Both the position numbers and the translations under genes were made by a program. Below, one piece after another: positions 7,877 to 16,093 of a stretch of DNA of 38,351 bases (positions are counted from its first letter, which is position 1; each line of letters begins with the position of its first letter). The notes under the pieces are model-generated. The model worked only from the letters and a program-made list of their open reading frames with translations, searched no databases and had not been told where the DNA came from. Source of the stretch: Candidatus Avelusimicrobium gallinaceum (GTDB taxonomy: Bacteria > Elusimicrobiota > Elusimicrobia > Elusimicrobiales > Elusimicrobiaceae); assembly GCA_944324965.1 (NCBI GenBank), contig CALUYH010000012.1:1-38351 (forward strand). The letters run 5' to 3'.

Positions 7877-7905
7877 TAGTCAAACTAATGTTTTTTTGCT
7901 ATAAC
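7877..7905 (+). promoter_or_regulatory. promoter of the CpXC gene
   Basis: A -35-like TAGTCA (7877-7882), a 17-nt spacer and -10 TATAAC (7900-7905) with an upstream TG (TGCTATAAC) precede the ATG by only 8 nt. The predicted transcription start is therefore at or next to the start codon, and no Shine-Dalgarno sequence is present. Confidence 0.55.
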
Positions 7906-7913
7906 TAATACAT

Positions 7914-8555
7914 ATGAAATCCATTAAAAACGAAGCAGCCGCACGCTGCCCCAACCATTGTGAACCTTTTGATGTGGAGTATTGGTCGTTCATCAGTGCC
8001 GAACAAGACCCCGATTTGAAAACCGCCATTTTGGGCGGCGAACTCAATTTAGTACAGTGCCCCGAGTGCAAGACGTTTTTTCACCACGACGGGGATTTGA
8101 TTTATTTTGACGCGCCTTCAGAGCTGCTTGTCTTTGTGTTCTCGGAGAAAGACCGTCAGCGCGAGCCGGAGCTGGTGGCTCGTATGCACAAGGATTATAA
8201 CCTAATCAAAAACACTTTGCTAAAGCAGTTAAATATGGACTACCCGCCCATATGCGTATTTGGGCTGGAAGCCCTAAAGGGGGTTTTGCAGGGGGAAGAG
8301 GAAGCGTCTTATGAATCGGAAGCGGTGGCTGCTTCGGCAGCGGCCGCCGGCCTGCGCGTGGTGCGGTTGAAACCGTCTTATGCGCGGGAGCACCATTTCC
8401 CGTTCTATGTGCCCGCACCGGAAAAGGACCAAACGCCCAACGGTTATGCCGTGGCGGCAAGCAAAGTCCTTAAAACCGGCTTGCAGAGCAAAATGCTGCG
8501 CAACTTTCTGGACCAAATGAGCCAAGAAAAAGCCTTGCCCCCGCAAGTGCTATGA
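7914..8555 (+). CDS. CpXC-domain protein
   Basis: The protein has 213 aa. Two Cys pairs, CPNHC (residues 12-16) and CPEC (49-52), form a likely zinc ribbon. The following segment (FFHHDGDLIYFDAPSELLVFVF) is typical of the CpXC domain, a widespread bacterial domain of unknown function. No signal peptide or membrane segment is seen, so it is probably cytoplasmic. Its stop overlaps the start of the nucleotidyltransferase gene by 4 bp (ATGA), so the two are translationally coupled and may act in the same RNA-related process; that is inference. The start is fixed by the first Cys pair lying only 12 residues in. Confidence 0.75.
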   Translation: MKSIKNEAAARCPNHCEPFDVEYWSFISAEQDPDLKTAILGGELNLVQCPECKTFFHHDGDLIYFDAPSELLVFVFSEKDRQREPELVARMHKDYNLIKNTLLKQLNMDYPPICVFGLEALKGVLQGEEEASYESEAVAASAAAAGLRVVRLKPSYAREHHFPFYVPAPEKDQTPNGYAVAASKVLKTGLQSKMLRNFLDQMSQEKALPPQVL

Positions 8556-9664
8556 TTGCCAACATACCAAAACAATATAGGGATCAACTCTACGCCATTG
8601 GTGCGTATGCCCAAAAACTGGGTTTAAAAGCCTGGGTGGTGGGCGGCGCCGTGCGCGATTTTTACCTTAAAAAAAATACGCTGGATATTGATTTGACTTT
8701 TGACGGAAATCAAGAGTCCGTAGCCGGTTTTTGCATCAAACAGTGGGGGGGCGGAAAGAAAAAGTTTTCCCAATTTGGCACGTTTCGCGTAAACTTGGAT
8801 AACGGCCTAAAACTGGATATGGTCCGCGCCCGCAAAGAAACCTATCCCTACCCCGGTTCCTTGCCGGTGGTGGCTTTTTCCAAAGAAATGAAGGACGATT
8901 TGTTTCGGCGTGATTTTACGACCAACGCCTGGTGCTTTTCCATTTTGCCGCAAAACTTCGGCCAACCGTACGACCCGTTCGGCGCGCAGAAAGATATTGA
9001 TGCCGGCATTGTGCGCATTTTGCACGACAAAAGTTTTTTGGACGATCCTACCCGCATGTTCCGCGCCGTGCGGTTTGCGGGGCGGTTCGGCTGGCGGCTG
9101 GCCCCCAAGACGGAGCGGCTGCTGGTGGAAGCGGTGGAAGGGGAATACCCGCTGCTTTTAACGCGGGAACGCTTTTGCCACGAATTTATAAAGGTGTTGG
9201 AAGAAGCACGCGTAAAAGAAATTTTTGCCCTGATGGAAAAATACGACCTGCTTAAATTTGCCTGGCCCGGCCTGCATTGGGACGATAAATTGCTTCAAAC
9301 GCAAGATCCCATGGTGCGGGTGGGCATTTTGGCGTGTTCGCTGGGGCCCAGCGGCGAGGATTTTTTGCGTACGCTGCACTTGCCCAAAGAACCTGCCCAG
9401 GCCATTTTGGGTGCGTGGAAAATTGCACAGGAAAAAATGAGCCCGCAAACGCGGCTGCTGCCCTTGCAACGGGATATTTTGCAGGCGGTCTTGCCGGGCT
9501 TGCCTCCGGCTGCGTTGGAGCCGTGTTTTGTGCGCGGCGGGGAACTGAAGGATTTGGGGTTGGCCGGAAGGCGCATTTCGGGCGCACTGGACCGCGTACG
9601 CAAAGCGCAGTGGGAAGGGAAAATAACCACGCGCGAAGAAGCCCTGGCGTTTTTAAAAAAATAG
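8552..9664 (+). CDS. tRNA nucleotidyltransferase / poly(A) polymerase family protein
   Basis: The protein has 370 aa. The class II nucleotidyltransferase head is clear: WVVGGAVRDFYL (Gly31-Gly32), catalytic DID (Asp45, Asp47), RRDFTTNAWCFS near residue 120, and DPTRMFRAVRFAGRFGW near residue 165. The family adds CCA (or only A, or CC) to tRNA 3' ends. The C-terminal part is shorter than in many CCA enzymes (no HD domain seen), so it could be a full CCA enzyme, an A-adding enzyme or a poly(A) polymerase. The tRNA-Arg in this window lacks an encoded CCA, so the cell needs such an activity. Coupled to the CpXC gene; a strong terminator follows. Confidence 0.87.
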   Translation: MIANIPKQYRDQLYAIGAYAQKLGLKAWVVGGAVRDFYLKKNTLDIDLTFDGNQESVAGFCIKQWGGGKKKFSQFGTFRVNLDNGLKLDMVRARKETYPYPGSLPVVAFSKEMKDDLFRRDFTTNAWCFSILPQNFGQPYDPFGAQKDIDAGIVRILHDKSFLDDPTRMFRAVRFAGRFGWRLAPKTERLLVEAVEGEYPLLLTRERFCHEFIKVLEEARVKEIFALMEKYDLLKFAWPGLHWDDKLLQTQDPMVRVGILACSLGPSGEDFLRTLHLPKEPAQAILGAWKIAQEKMSPQTRLLPLQRDILQAVLPGLPPAALEPCFVRGGELKDLGLAGRRISGALDRVRKAQWEGKITTREEALAFLKK

Positions 9665-9672
9665 TTTGGTAT

Positions 9673-9705
9673 AAAAATCCCCGGTCTGACGGCCGGGGAT
9701 TTTTT
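9673..9705 (+). terminator. rho-independent terminator after the nucleotidyltransferase gene
   Basis: AATCCCCGG (9676-9684) pairs with CCGGGGATT (9693-9701), with an 8-nt loop and a TTTTT tail, 11 nt after the stop codon. An A run on the 5' side could make it bidirectional. Confidence 0.85.
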
Positions 9706-9755
9706 ATGCTTATGTGTTTTTGGCGAAAAGGGGCGGTTCTGTGTCAGACAAAAAT

Positions 9756-9780
9756 ACGGCCGGCTTATTCAGCCGGCCGT
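9756..9780. repeat. perfect 10-bp inverted repeat
   Basis: ACGGCCGGCT and AGCCGGCCGT flank a 5-nt TATTC loop. There is no T tract on either side, so it is not a classic terminator; it may be an mRNA 3'-end stabiliser or a repeat element. Confidence 0.5.
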
Positions 9781-9791
9781 CGGTTCCTCAA

Positions 9792-9824
9792 GTAAAAAGA
9801 AAGGGAAAAGCCCTTTCTTTTTAC
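9792..9824. terminator. bidirectional terminator-like hairpin
   Basis: A perfect 14-bp stem (GTAAAAAGAAAGGG with its complement) closes an AAAAG loop. The stem itself ends in a T run on either strand. It is the second terminator within 120 bp, and no gene lies between the two. Confidence 0.6.
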
Positions 9825-9999
9825 CCGCTCCGTTTTGGTTTGCTTTAGTTGTAACCCCAATCAATGAGCGTGATTAATTAGGATTATTTTAATATAACTA
9901 ATTTTGATTATCTGTTCAAGCGGTTTTCTGTTTCCCGTCAGGAAAAAAGGAAAAAACGGGCAGGAGTATTTCCGCGGGAAAAAATTCCGCAAAAAAAGC

Positions 10000-10027
10000 T
10001 GGACAAGTGCCTTGAAAAATGTACAAT
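10000..10027 (+). promoter_or_regulatory. promoter of the secreted-protein gene
   Basis: TGGACA (10000-10005), a 16-nt spacer and TACAAT (10022-10027) make a good sigma-70-type promoter. Transcription from about 10034 gives a leader of about 105 nt that contains small hairpins (for example TTCCT...AGGAA at 10089-10107). The leader matches no riboswitch I recognise. Confidence 0.5.
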
Positions 10028-10140
10028 AAAAAAAACGCCTTCTTGTTCTGTTTTTTCTCTTTGAGAGTTTTTACGCTGAATAGTCGTGTTCCTATGGCGT
10101 TAAGGAATCAGCAAGGATTAGTACCCAATGAGAGTTGCTT

Positions 10141-10938
10141 ATGAAAAAAATCCTTGTCTTATTATTAGCAGTTTGTTTTAGCAACCCGGTTGTTTATGCA
10201 CAAAGCGGCTACCAGGTATTAAAAGGGGCCCCGAAGCTTTTGCAGAAACAAGGCGGCAGCATCACCCGCCGCATGCGGGCGCCGGTTGACAGCGAACAAC
10301 TGGCCGAGCGCGTGGCACGCCTGACGCTCCCCACCGCCCTTACCAAATACAGGCAGATCACCCTTTTTAAACAACAGGGGCAAGCGCCTTTCCTGCAACC
10401 GGAAGTCTTTATCCAGACCGAGTTTGATGTCCCGGTCTTTACGCATCCTTCCTTATTATGGGGGAGCTACCAATACCTGCGCGTACTGACCAAACTGGCG
10501 CAGACTCCCGGCGCGGTGAAATCCAAATACGTCAAAGAATGGAAAAACTTGCGCCAGACTACCTCGTATAACGGGGTACACCATATTGTCAACCAGCGCA
10601 CGCTGAAAAACATTTACGGCGAAATGAAACGCCGCGCCAAAGAAAACGGCGCACCGTTCACGCTGCGCTTGCACGAGCTCTTGCACGGGGCGCCGGCTTC
10701 GCTGCATCCGTATCACGGCAATCCGAAATACAAAAATGTATTCCATAACCTGGAGCGCCAAGAACGGCTGTATGCCCGGGGCGGCATCCAGGCGATTGTA
10801 GTGGATTATTTTAAACAATTAAATAAATTCCACCGAGCCAACCCCAAGGAAGCGCCCGAAATCCCCACCGAGGTCATTGCCAACACGTTGTTGGAAGCCA
10901 AATTGTGGGCCGAAACGTTCCATTTAAAATGGAAATAA
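10141..10938 (+). CDS. secreted protein of unknown function
   Basis: The protein has 265 aa. A Sec signal peptide is clear (MKKILVLLLAVCF, cleavage after VVYA at residue 20). The mature part is basic and helix-rich, with no Cys and no membrane segment. Segments such as TLRLHELLHGAPASLHPYHG and a FHNLERQERLYARGGIQ stretch are not from a family I can name. The HELLHG sequence resembles a metal-ligand HExxH only loosely, since the spacing is H-E-L-L-H, which does fit HExxH; a zinc peptidase is therefore conceivable but unproven. The ATG at 10141 is preferred to a TTG two codons upstream because the signal peptide starts there. Monocistronic, with its own promoter and terminator. Confidence 0.7.
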   Translation: MKKILVLLLAVCFSNPVVYAQSGYQVLKGAPKLLQKQGGSITRRMRAPVDSEQLAERVARLTLPTALTKYRQITLFKQQGQAPFLQPEVFIQTEFDVPVFTHPSLLWGSYQYLRVLTKLAQTPGAVKSKYVKEWKNLRQTTSYNGVHHIVNQRTLKNIYGEMKRRAKENGAPFTLRLHELLHGAPASLHPYHGNPKYKNVFHNLERQERLYARGGIQAIVVDYFKQLNKFHRANPKEAPEIPTEVIANTLLEAKLWAETFHLKWK

Positions 10939-10958
10939 GTATGGAAGTATTTGCTCTT

Positions 10959-10988
10959 GCCCTCCCGGTTTCTGCGGGAGGGCTTTTT
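10959..10988 (+). terminator. rho-independent terminator
   Basis: GCCCTCCCG (10959-10967) pairs perfectly with CGGGAGGGC (10975-10983), with a 7-nt loop and a TTTTT tail. It ends the secreted-protein transcript and isolates the polysaccharide cluster. Confidence 0.88.
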
Positions 10989-11037
10989 ACCGGGCAAAAA
11001 AGGCCGTGCGCCACCCCCAAAACCAGGGTGCGGCGGT

Positions 11038-11066
11038 TTTACTAACAAGTGAAAATTTGTTATAAA
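11038..11066 (+). promoter_or_regulatory. promoter of the polysaccharide cluster
   Basis: TTTACT (11038-11043), a 17-nt spacer and TATAAA (11061-11066) preceded by TG (TGTTATAAA) form a likely promoter. The ~90-nt leader contains a CAGTG-AAAAAA-CACTG hairpin (11118-11133) followed by a T-rich run (TATTTTTTT), which could act as an attenuator. No JUMPstart/ops sequence was found. Confidence 0.5.
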
Positions 11067-11163
11067 AATATAGAGGGAAGTTTATAGAAAATAAGCAAAG
11101 CAAGCGGGGCGTGTAACAGTGAAAAAACACTGCCAAGCGCTCTATTTTTTTAAAAGGAGTTTT

Positions 11164-11943
11164 ATGAAAGTTTTAATTTTGGCCGGGGGACTCGGTTCCC
11201 GTTTAAGTGAAGAAACCGTTTTAAAACCCAAGCCGATGGTGGAAATCGGCGGCTATCCCATTTTGTGGCACATTATGAAGATTTACTCTTCTTACGGGTT
11301 TGATGATTTCGTCATTTTGACGGGTTACAAATCGCACTACATCAAGGACTATTTTGTAAACTACTACCAACGCTATTCCGACATTACGGTGGATATGGTC
11401 AACAATACCGTTACCGTGCATAAAACGCGCCATGAACCCTGGAAAGTGACCATGCTCTACACCGGCCAAAACGCCATGACGGGTGCGCGCATTAAAAAAG
11501 CTACGCCGTATATTAACAACGAACCTTTCCTGCTTACGTATGGCGACGGCGTGAGCGATATCAACATCAACGATTTAATCGCTTCCCACCAAAAATCCGG
11601 CAAGCTCATTACAATGACGGCCGTGCAGCCCATGGGCCGCTTCGGCGCGCTGACCATTAACGACCGGGACGACATTACCGCTTTTGCCGAAAAGCCGCAA
11701 GGCGACGGCGCGTGGATTAACGGCGGATTTTTTGTCTGCCAGCCCGAAGTAATGAACTATATTGACGAAGGCGACGGTGTCGTGTTTGAAAAGAAACCGC
11801 TGGAAACGTTGGCCGCCCAAGGGCAGCTGCATGCCTATAAGCATACCGGCTTTTGGCAGCCGATGGATACGATGAAGGATAAAAATATGCTGACCGCTTT
11901 GTGGGAGCAAAACAAAGCCCCGTGGAAAGTGTGGAAGGACTAA
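11164..11943 (+). CDS. rfbF: glucose-1-phosphate cytidylyltransferase
   Basis: The protein has 259 aa, the usual length. It begins MKVLILAGGLGSRLSEET followed by KPKPMVEIGG, the nucleotidyltransferase signature with the RfbF-type spacing. TYGDGVSDI supplies the metal-binding Asp. It makes CDP-glucose from CTP and glucose-1-phosphate, the entry step to CDP-3,6-dideoxyhexoses. The ATG at 11164 follows AAAAGGAG with ideal spacing, so the start 15 codons earlier is rejected. First gene of the cluster; rfbG follows after 3 bp. Confidence 0.95.
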   Translation: MKVLILAGGLGSRLSEETVLKPKPMVEIGGYPILWHIMKIYSSYGFDDFVILTGYKSHYIKDYFVNYYQRYSDITVDMVNNTVTVHKTRHEPWKVTMLYTGQNAMTGARIKKATPYINNEPFLLTYGDGVSDININDLIASHQKSGKLITMTAVQPMGRFGALTINDRDDITAFAEKPQGDGAWINGGFFVCQPEVMNYIDEGDGVVFEKKPLETLAAQGQLHAYKHTGFWQPMDTMKDKNMLTALWEQNKAPWKVWKD

Positions 11944-11946
11944 TAT

Positions 11947-13017
11947 ATGTGGAAAGATACCTATAAAGGAAAACGGATTTTACTCACGGGCCATACCGGT
12001 TTTAAAGGCTCGTGGCTGGCCCTATGGCTAAAGCGCTTGGGGGCGCAGGTATGCGGCTACGCGTTGGAACCCAATACAAAACCCGCTATGTTTACGGAAC
12101 TGGCCATCGGCAATCAGCTGGACAAAAGCGTGATGGCCGATATTTTACATCCGCAAACCTTGGAGCAGGCGTTTAAGGATTTTCAGCCGGAAATCGTATT
12201 TCACTTGGCGGCGCAGCCGCTGGTGCGCTTGTCGTACGCGGAGCCGGTGCTGACGTATCAAACCAACGTCATCGGCACGTTAAACGTGCTGGAAGCCGCC
12301 CGCAAGACGCCTTCCGTAAAAGCGTTTGTAAACATCACGACCGATAAATGCTACGAAAATAAAGAAGTCGCCCGCGGATATACCGAGGACGAACCGATGG
12401 GCGGGTATGATATGTATTCCTCGTCCAAGGGGTGCGTGGAAATTATGTCCGCTTCGTATCGGCGTTCCTTCTTGTCGGAAGGCGGATTCGCGCTGGCTAC
12501 GGCCCGCGCGGGCAACGTCATCGGCGGGGGGGACTGGGCGCTGGACCGCCTGATCCCGGATTGCATCCGCAATATAGAAGCCGGTAAAGAAATTGAAATC
12601 CGCTGCCCGCAGGCCACCCGCCCGTGGCAGCATGTGCTGGAGCCGCTTTCGGGCTATTTGTTGCTGGGCCACTTGCTTTACACAAAAGGCAAAGAATACG
12701 CCCAAGGGTTCAACTTCGGCCCCAACCCGGACAGTGTGCTGACAGTGGCCGAAGTGGCCAAGCAAGTCGTGGCCGACTACGGCCGCGGTACCGTGAAAGT
12801 GCACAAGCGCGATAACCTGCACGAAGCCAATTTGCTGATGTTGGACATCACCAAAGCCAAAACCGTGCTCGGCTGGCAGCCGGTGTATACGGCTCAGCAA
12901 GCCATCGCACAGACGGTCGCCTGGTATCAGCGTTTTTACCGGGGCGAAAAAATGCTGGATTTTACGCTATCACAAATTGAACATTACGAAAAGGACATTG
13001 TATGGAAAAAGAATTAA
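11947..13017 (+). CDS. rfbG: CDP-glucose 4,6-dehydratase
   Basis: The protein has 356 aa. Extended SDR features are complete: the nucleotide-binding loop GHTGFKGSWL (residues 15-24), TTDK (131-134) with the active-site Thr/Asp/Lys region, and YSSSK (Tyr157, Lys161). It converts CDP-glucose to CDP-4-keto-6-deoxyglucose using bound NAD. HTGFKGSWL is distinctive for the CDP-glucose rather than the dTDP-glucose enzymes. The last 16 bp overlap the rfbH start, consistent with coupled expression. Confidence 0.95.
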   Translation: MWKDTYKGKRILLTGHTGFKGSWLALWLKRLGAQVCGYALEPNTKPAMFTELAIGNQLDKSVMADILHPQTLEQAFKDFQPEIVFHLAAQPLVRLSYAEPVLTYQTNVIGTLNVLEAARKTPSVKAFVNITTDKCYENKEVARGYTEDEPMGGYDMYSSSKGCVEIMSASYRRSFLSEGGFALATARAGNVIGGGDWALDRLIPDCIRNIEAGKEIEIRCPQATRPWQHVLEPLSGYLLLGHLLYTKGKEYAQGFNFGPNPDSVLTVAEVAKQVVADYGRGTVKVHKRDNLHEANLLMLDITKAKTVLGWQPVYTAQQAIAQTVAWYQRFYRGEKMLDFTLSQIEHYEKDIVWKKN

Positions 13018-14357
13018 GAGAAGCTGTAAAAGAAGCCGCGCGCAAGTATTACCGCGGGGTGTACGGAACCAAAAAAGAATTTACGTATATTCCTCCGTCC
13101 GGCAAATTGTTGGACGAAGAAGACCTGATGGGAATGATTGACGCCAGCCTGGATATGTGGCTGACGGCGGGGCGCTTTAACGACCAGTTTGAAAAAGATT
13201 TTGCCGCCTTTTTGGGTGTAAAATTTGCCCTTTCCACCAACTCGGGCTCGTCGGCCAATTTGCTGGCGCTCTCGGCGCTGACGTCCTATAAACTGGGCGA
13301 CAAACGCCTGAAAAAAGGCGACGAAGTCATCGCCGTGGCGGCCGGCTTCCCCACGACGGTCAACCCCATCATTCAGCAAGGGTTGGTGCCCGTGTTTGTG
13401 GATTGCGAAATCGGTACCTACAACATCAATGCCGAACAAATTGAGGCCGCGTTAAGCCCCAAAACCAAAGCGATTTTTGTGGCGCACACGCTGGGCAATA
13501 TGTTTGATATGGACCGCATTTTGGACATTTGCAAAAAGCACAACCTGTGGCTGATTGAAGACTCCTGCGACGCTTTGGGCGCGCAGTGGAACGGCAAAAA
13601 AGCCGGCACCATCGGGCACATCGGCACGTTCAGCTTCTACCCGGCCCACCACCTGACGATGGGCGAAGGCGGCGCCGTGGTAACCAACGACCCGCAGCTC
13701 TACCGCATTATTTTGTCCTTCCGCGATTGGGGCCGCGATTGCTGGTGCAAACCGGGCAAGGATAACACCTGCCACAACCGCTTTAATATGCAGCTGGGGC
13801 ATTTGCCCTTTGGTTACGACCATAAATATACTTATTCCCATGTGGGCTTTAACTTAAAAATTACCGATTGGCAGGCCGCCTTGGGCGTCAGCCAGGTTAA
13901 AAAATTGCCCGCCTACATCCAAAAACGCACGGACAATGCGGCCTTTTTGGCCAAACACCTGGCCGATTTAACCCGGTGGCTGATTTTGCCGGAAGTCAAA
14001 AAAGAATGCCGCCCCTCGTGGTTCGGCTATTTGATTTCCGTCCGTCCGGACGCTCCTTTCACCAAGCAGCAGCTGGTGGAATACCTGGAGCAAAACGGCA
14101 TTGGAACCCGCCAGCTGTTTGCCGGCAACCTCTTGCGCCAGCCTATGATGGTGGAGAACGAAATTCCGCTTCGCATCGGCAATTCGGGGCTGCTTAAATC
14201 CTGCGACTTAACGGAAAAAGAATATGCCCTGCTGCCCAATACGGACTTTATTATGAACCACACTTTTTGGGTGGGCACTTTCCCCGCGTTGGGCGAAAAA
14301 GAACTTACCAAAACGTGTGAAGTCATTCACCGCTTTGTACAGGAACACACCAAATAA
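13002..14357 (+). CDS. rfbH: CDP-4-keto-6-deoxyglucose 3-dehydrase (E1, PMP/[2Fe-2S])
   Basis: The protein has 451 aa. It is an aminotransferase-fold protein in which the usual PLP lysine is replaced by His216 (SFYPAHHLT), the hallmark of E1. Cys189, Cys247, Cys249 and Cys257 fit the C-x57-C-x1-C-x7-C [2Fe-2S] motif known for this enzyme. E1 removes the C3 hydroxyl, giving the precursor of 3,6-dideoxysugars, but needs electrons from an E3 reductase (AscD/DdhD type), and no such gene lies in this window. The start overlaps rfbG by 16 bp. Confidence 0.95.
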   Translation: MEKELREAVKEAARKYYRGVYGTKKEFTYIPPSGKLLDEEDLMGMIDASLDMWLTAGRFNDQFEKDFAAFLGVKFALSTNSGSSANLLALSALTSYKLGDKRLKKGDEVIAVAAGFPTTVNPIIQQGLVPVFVDCEIGTYNINAEQIEAALSPKTKAIFVAHTLGNMFDMDRILDICKKHNLWLIEDSCDALGAQWNGKKAGTIGHIGTFSFYPAHHLTMGEGGAVVTNDPQLYRIILSFRDWGRDCWCKPGKDNTCHNRFNMQLGHLPFGYDHKYTYSHVGFNLKITDWQAALGVSQVKKLPAYIQKRTDNAAFLAKHLADLTRWLILPEVKKECRPSWFGYLISVRPDAPFTKQQLVEYLEQNGIGTRQLFAGNLLRQPMMVENEIPLRIGNSGLLKSCDLTEKEYALLPNTDFIMNHTFWVGTFPALGEKELTKTCEVIHRFVQEHTK

Positions 14358-15244
14358 TGCGCAAAAAAATCTTGCTGACGGGCGGAAACGGATTTATCGG
14401 CAAAAACATTCGGGAAAGTTTTCTGGCCGAAAAGTACGAAATCACCGCCCCGCGCAGCTACGAACTGAACTTGGCGGATACGCAGGCGGTGGATGCGTAT
14501 TTTGCCGCACACGAATTTGATGCCGTCATCCACGCGGCCACCAAGCCCGGCCACCGCAACGCCAAAGATCCTACCAACTTGTTTTACACCAATGTGCGTA
14601 TGTTTGAAAACCTGGCCCGCCACACGGACCGTTTTGGCCGGATGATTAACCTGGGCAGCGGCGCCGTGTACGACGTGGCGGCGGACAACCGCCTGGTGCG
14701 CGAAGAAGAAATCGGCCGCCGTATGGGGAAAGATGACCACAGCTTTTGCAAATATGTGGTGCATAAGCGCATTGAAACCATCCCGCATATGGTGGATTTG
14801 AACATTTTTGGTATTTTTGGCAAATACGAAGATTGGGAAATTCGTTTTATTTCCAACGCTGTTTGCAAAGCGCTGTTCGGTTTGCCTATTACGCTTCGGC
14901 AGAACCGCAAATTCAGTTATTTGTACGTGGACGATTTAATGCCCGTGCTGGATTATTTTATGGAGCACGATGCCCATTTTTCCAGCTACAACGTAACACC
15001 GGATGAAGAAACGGAACTGCTGGAAGCCGCCCGCTGCGTGCAAAAAATCAGCGGGAAAGACCTTGCTATACACGTTGCCGCGCCCGGATACGGCCTCAAC
15101 TATTCCGGCAGCAACGAACGGTTGAAATCGGAAATCTCAGGATTAAAATTTACCCCGCTGCCTCAGGCTATCACGCAATTATATGCGTATTATGCCGCCG
15201 AAAAAGAAAACATCAACTTTCAATTACTGTTACAGGATAAATAG
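14357..15244 (+). CDS. NAD(P)-dependent SDR sugar epimerase/reductase
   Basis: The protein has 295 aa. It shows an extended SDR with GGNGFIG (residues 9-15), Ser101 (LGSGAVYD) and the YxxxK pair Tyr133/Lys137. It most resembles the GDP-fucose synthase/UDP-glucose 4-epimerase group. From its place directly after rfbFGH (1-bp overlap with rfbH) and before the aldolase and ThDP enzyme, a likely job is to reduce or epimerise a CDP-4-keto-dideoxy or branched-sugar intermediate, comparable with YerF in yersiniose synthesis. That role is inference; a generic epimerase is possible. Confidence 0.85.
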   Translation: MRKKILLTGGNGFIGKNIRESFLAEKYEITAPRSYELNLADTQAVDAYFAAHEFDAVIHAATKPGHRNAKDPTNLFYTNVRMFENLARHTDRFGRMINLGSGAVYDVAADNRLVREEEIGRRMGKDDHSFCKYVVHKRIETIPHMVDLNIFGIFGKYEDWEIRFISNAVCKALFGLPITLRQNRKFSYLYVDDLMPVLDYFMEHDAHFSSYNVTPDEETELLEAARCVQKISGKDLAIHVAAPGYGLNYSGSNERLKSEISGLKFTPLPQAITQLYAYYAAEKENINFQLLLQDK

Positions 15245-15252
15245 AGAATACT

Positions 15253-16068
15253 ATGAATCATTTAGAAAGAAAAATGTTGGAAACCTTGCAGGATTTGAAA
15301 GCCAATCACCACGTGATTGGCGTGAAGGCCGAGTTTGAAGCCGAAGGCACCCGCTTGGAAGAAGCGCTACGCTTAAAGGAAGTGGTCACCAAAGCCGGGT
15401 TTGACTTAACCATTAAAGTGGGCGGATGTGAAGCCATTAAAGATATGTTTGATGCCCGCGTAATTGGCGTAAAAGGCATAGTGGGCCCTATGATTGAAAC
15501 AGCCTACGCGATGACGAAATACATCAAAGCCACGCAATTTGTATTTCCGGAAGACGAATGGAAAGAAACGGAGTTTTTTATTAATGTGGAAACCAAAACC
15601 GGCGTGGATAATTTGGATGAAATGATGGCCCGGCCGGAGTTTAACGCCTTGGCCGGGGTAGTGCTGGGCCGGGTGGATATGACGGGCTCCATGGGGCTTA
15701 CCCGGGAGGATATCAACTCGGAAACCGTGTTTAAAATTGCCGAAGAAGTAAGCCGCAAGTTGCAAAAGGCCGGCAAAAAAATGGTCATCGGAGGGGGCGT
15801 GTCGGCGGCGTCTTTGCCGTTCTTTAAACGTTTGCCTGCCGGAGCGTTGACCAAATTTGAAACACGCAAAATTATTTTTGATGCGCAGGCCGCTATTCAG
15901 GACCCGAATGCCGATAAAGGCATTTTGAAAGCTGTGGGGTTTGAACTGATGTGGTTGAAAAACAAACGCGATTTTTACGGAATGATTTTTAAAGAGGACG
16001 CGCAACGCATTGAAATGCTGGAAGCACGGTATAAAAATTTGATTGAACAAGCGGGCGGACAATTTTAA
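15253..16068 (+). CDS. HpcH/HpaI aldolase / citrate lyase family protein
   Basis: The protein has 271 aa. The TIM-barrel family is recognised from GVKAEFEAEGTR near residue 24, the acidic metal-binding segment FINVETKTGVDNLDEM near residue 113, and GRVDMTGSMGL near residue 145 (compare GxxDLxxSMG in the family). These enzymes make or break C-C bonds with pyruvate-like donors in a metal-dependent way. Inside a sugar cluster it may supply or condense a carbon unit for a branched or higher-carbon sugar. The gene sits 8 bp after the SDR and shortly before the ThDP enzyme. Substrate unknown. Confidence 0.82.
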   Translation: MNHLERKMLETLQDLKANHHVIGVKAEFEAEGTRLEEALRLKEVVTKAGFDLTIKVGGCEAIKDMFDARVIGVKGIVGPMIETAYAMTKYIKATQFVFPEDEWKETEFFINVETKTGVDNLDEMMARPEFNALAGVVLGRVDMTGSMGLTREDINSETVFKIAEEVSRKLQKAGKKMVIGGGVSAASLPFFKRLPAGALTKFETRKIIFDAQAAIQDPNADKGILKAVGFELMWLKNKRDFYGMIFKEDAQRIEMLEARYKNLIEQAGGQF

Positions 16069-16093
16069 CACACTGCCCGCAGAAGGCGCTGAA

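Larger units (their letters stand above)
9706..10140. other. hairpin-rich intergenic region
   Basis: No gene is recognised. It contains a perfect 10-bp palindromic hairpin (9756-9780), a perfect 14-bp terminator-like hairpin (9792-9824), an AT-rich stretch (9875-9920) and a promoter (10000-10027). A leader of about 105 nt then reaches the secreted-protein gene. A small RNA between the hairpins and the promoter is possible but unsupported. Confidence 0.5.

Noticed and set aside
10028..10140. Riboswitch in the leader of the secreted-protein gene
   Set aside because: Only small, weak hairpins and no match to a riboswitch core that I can recognise.
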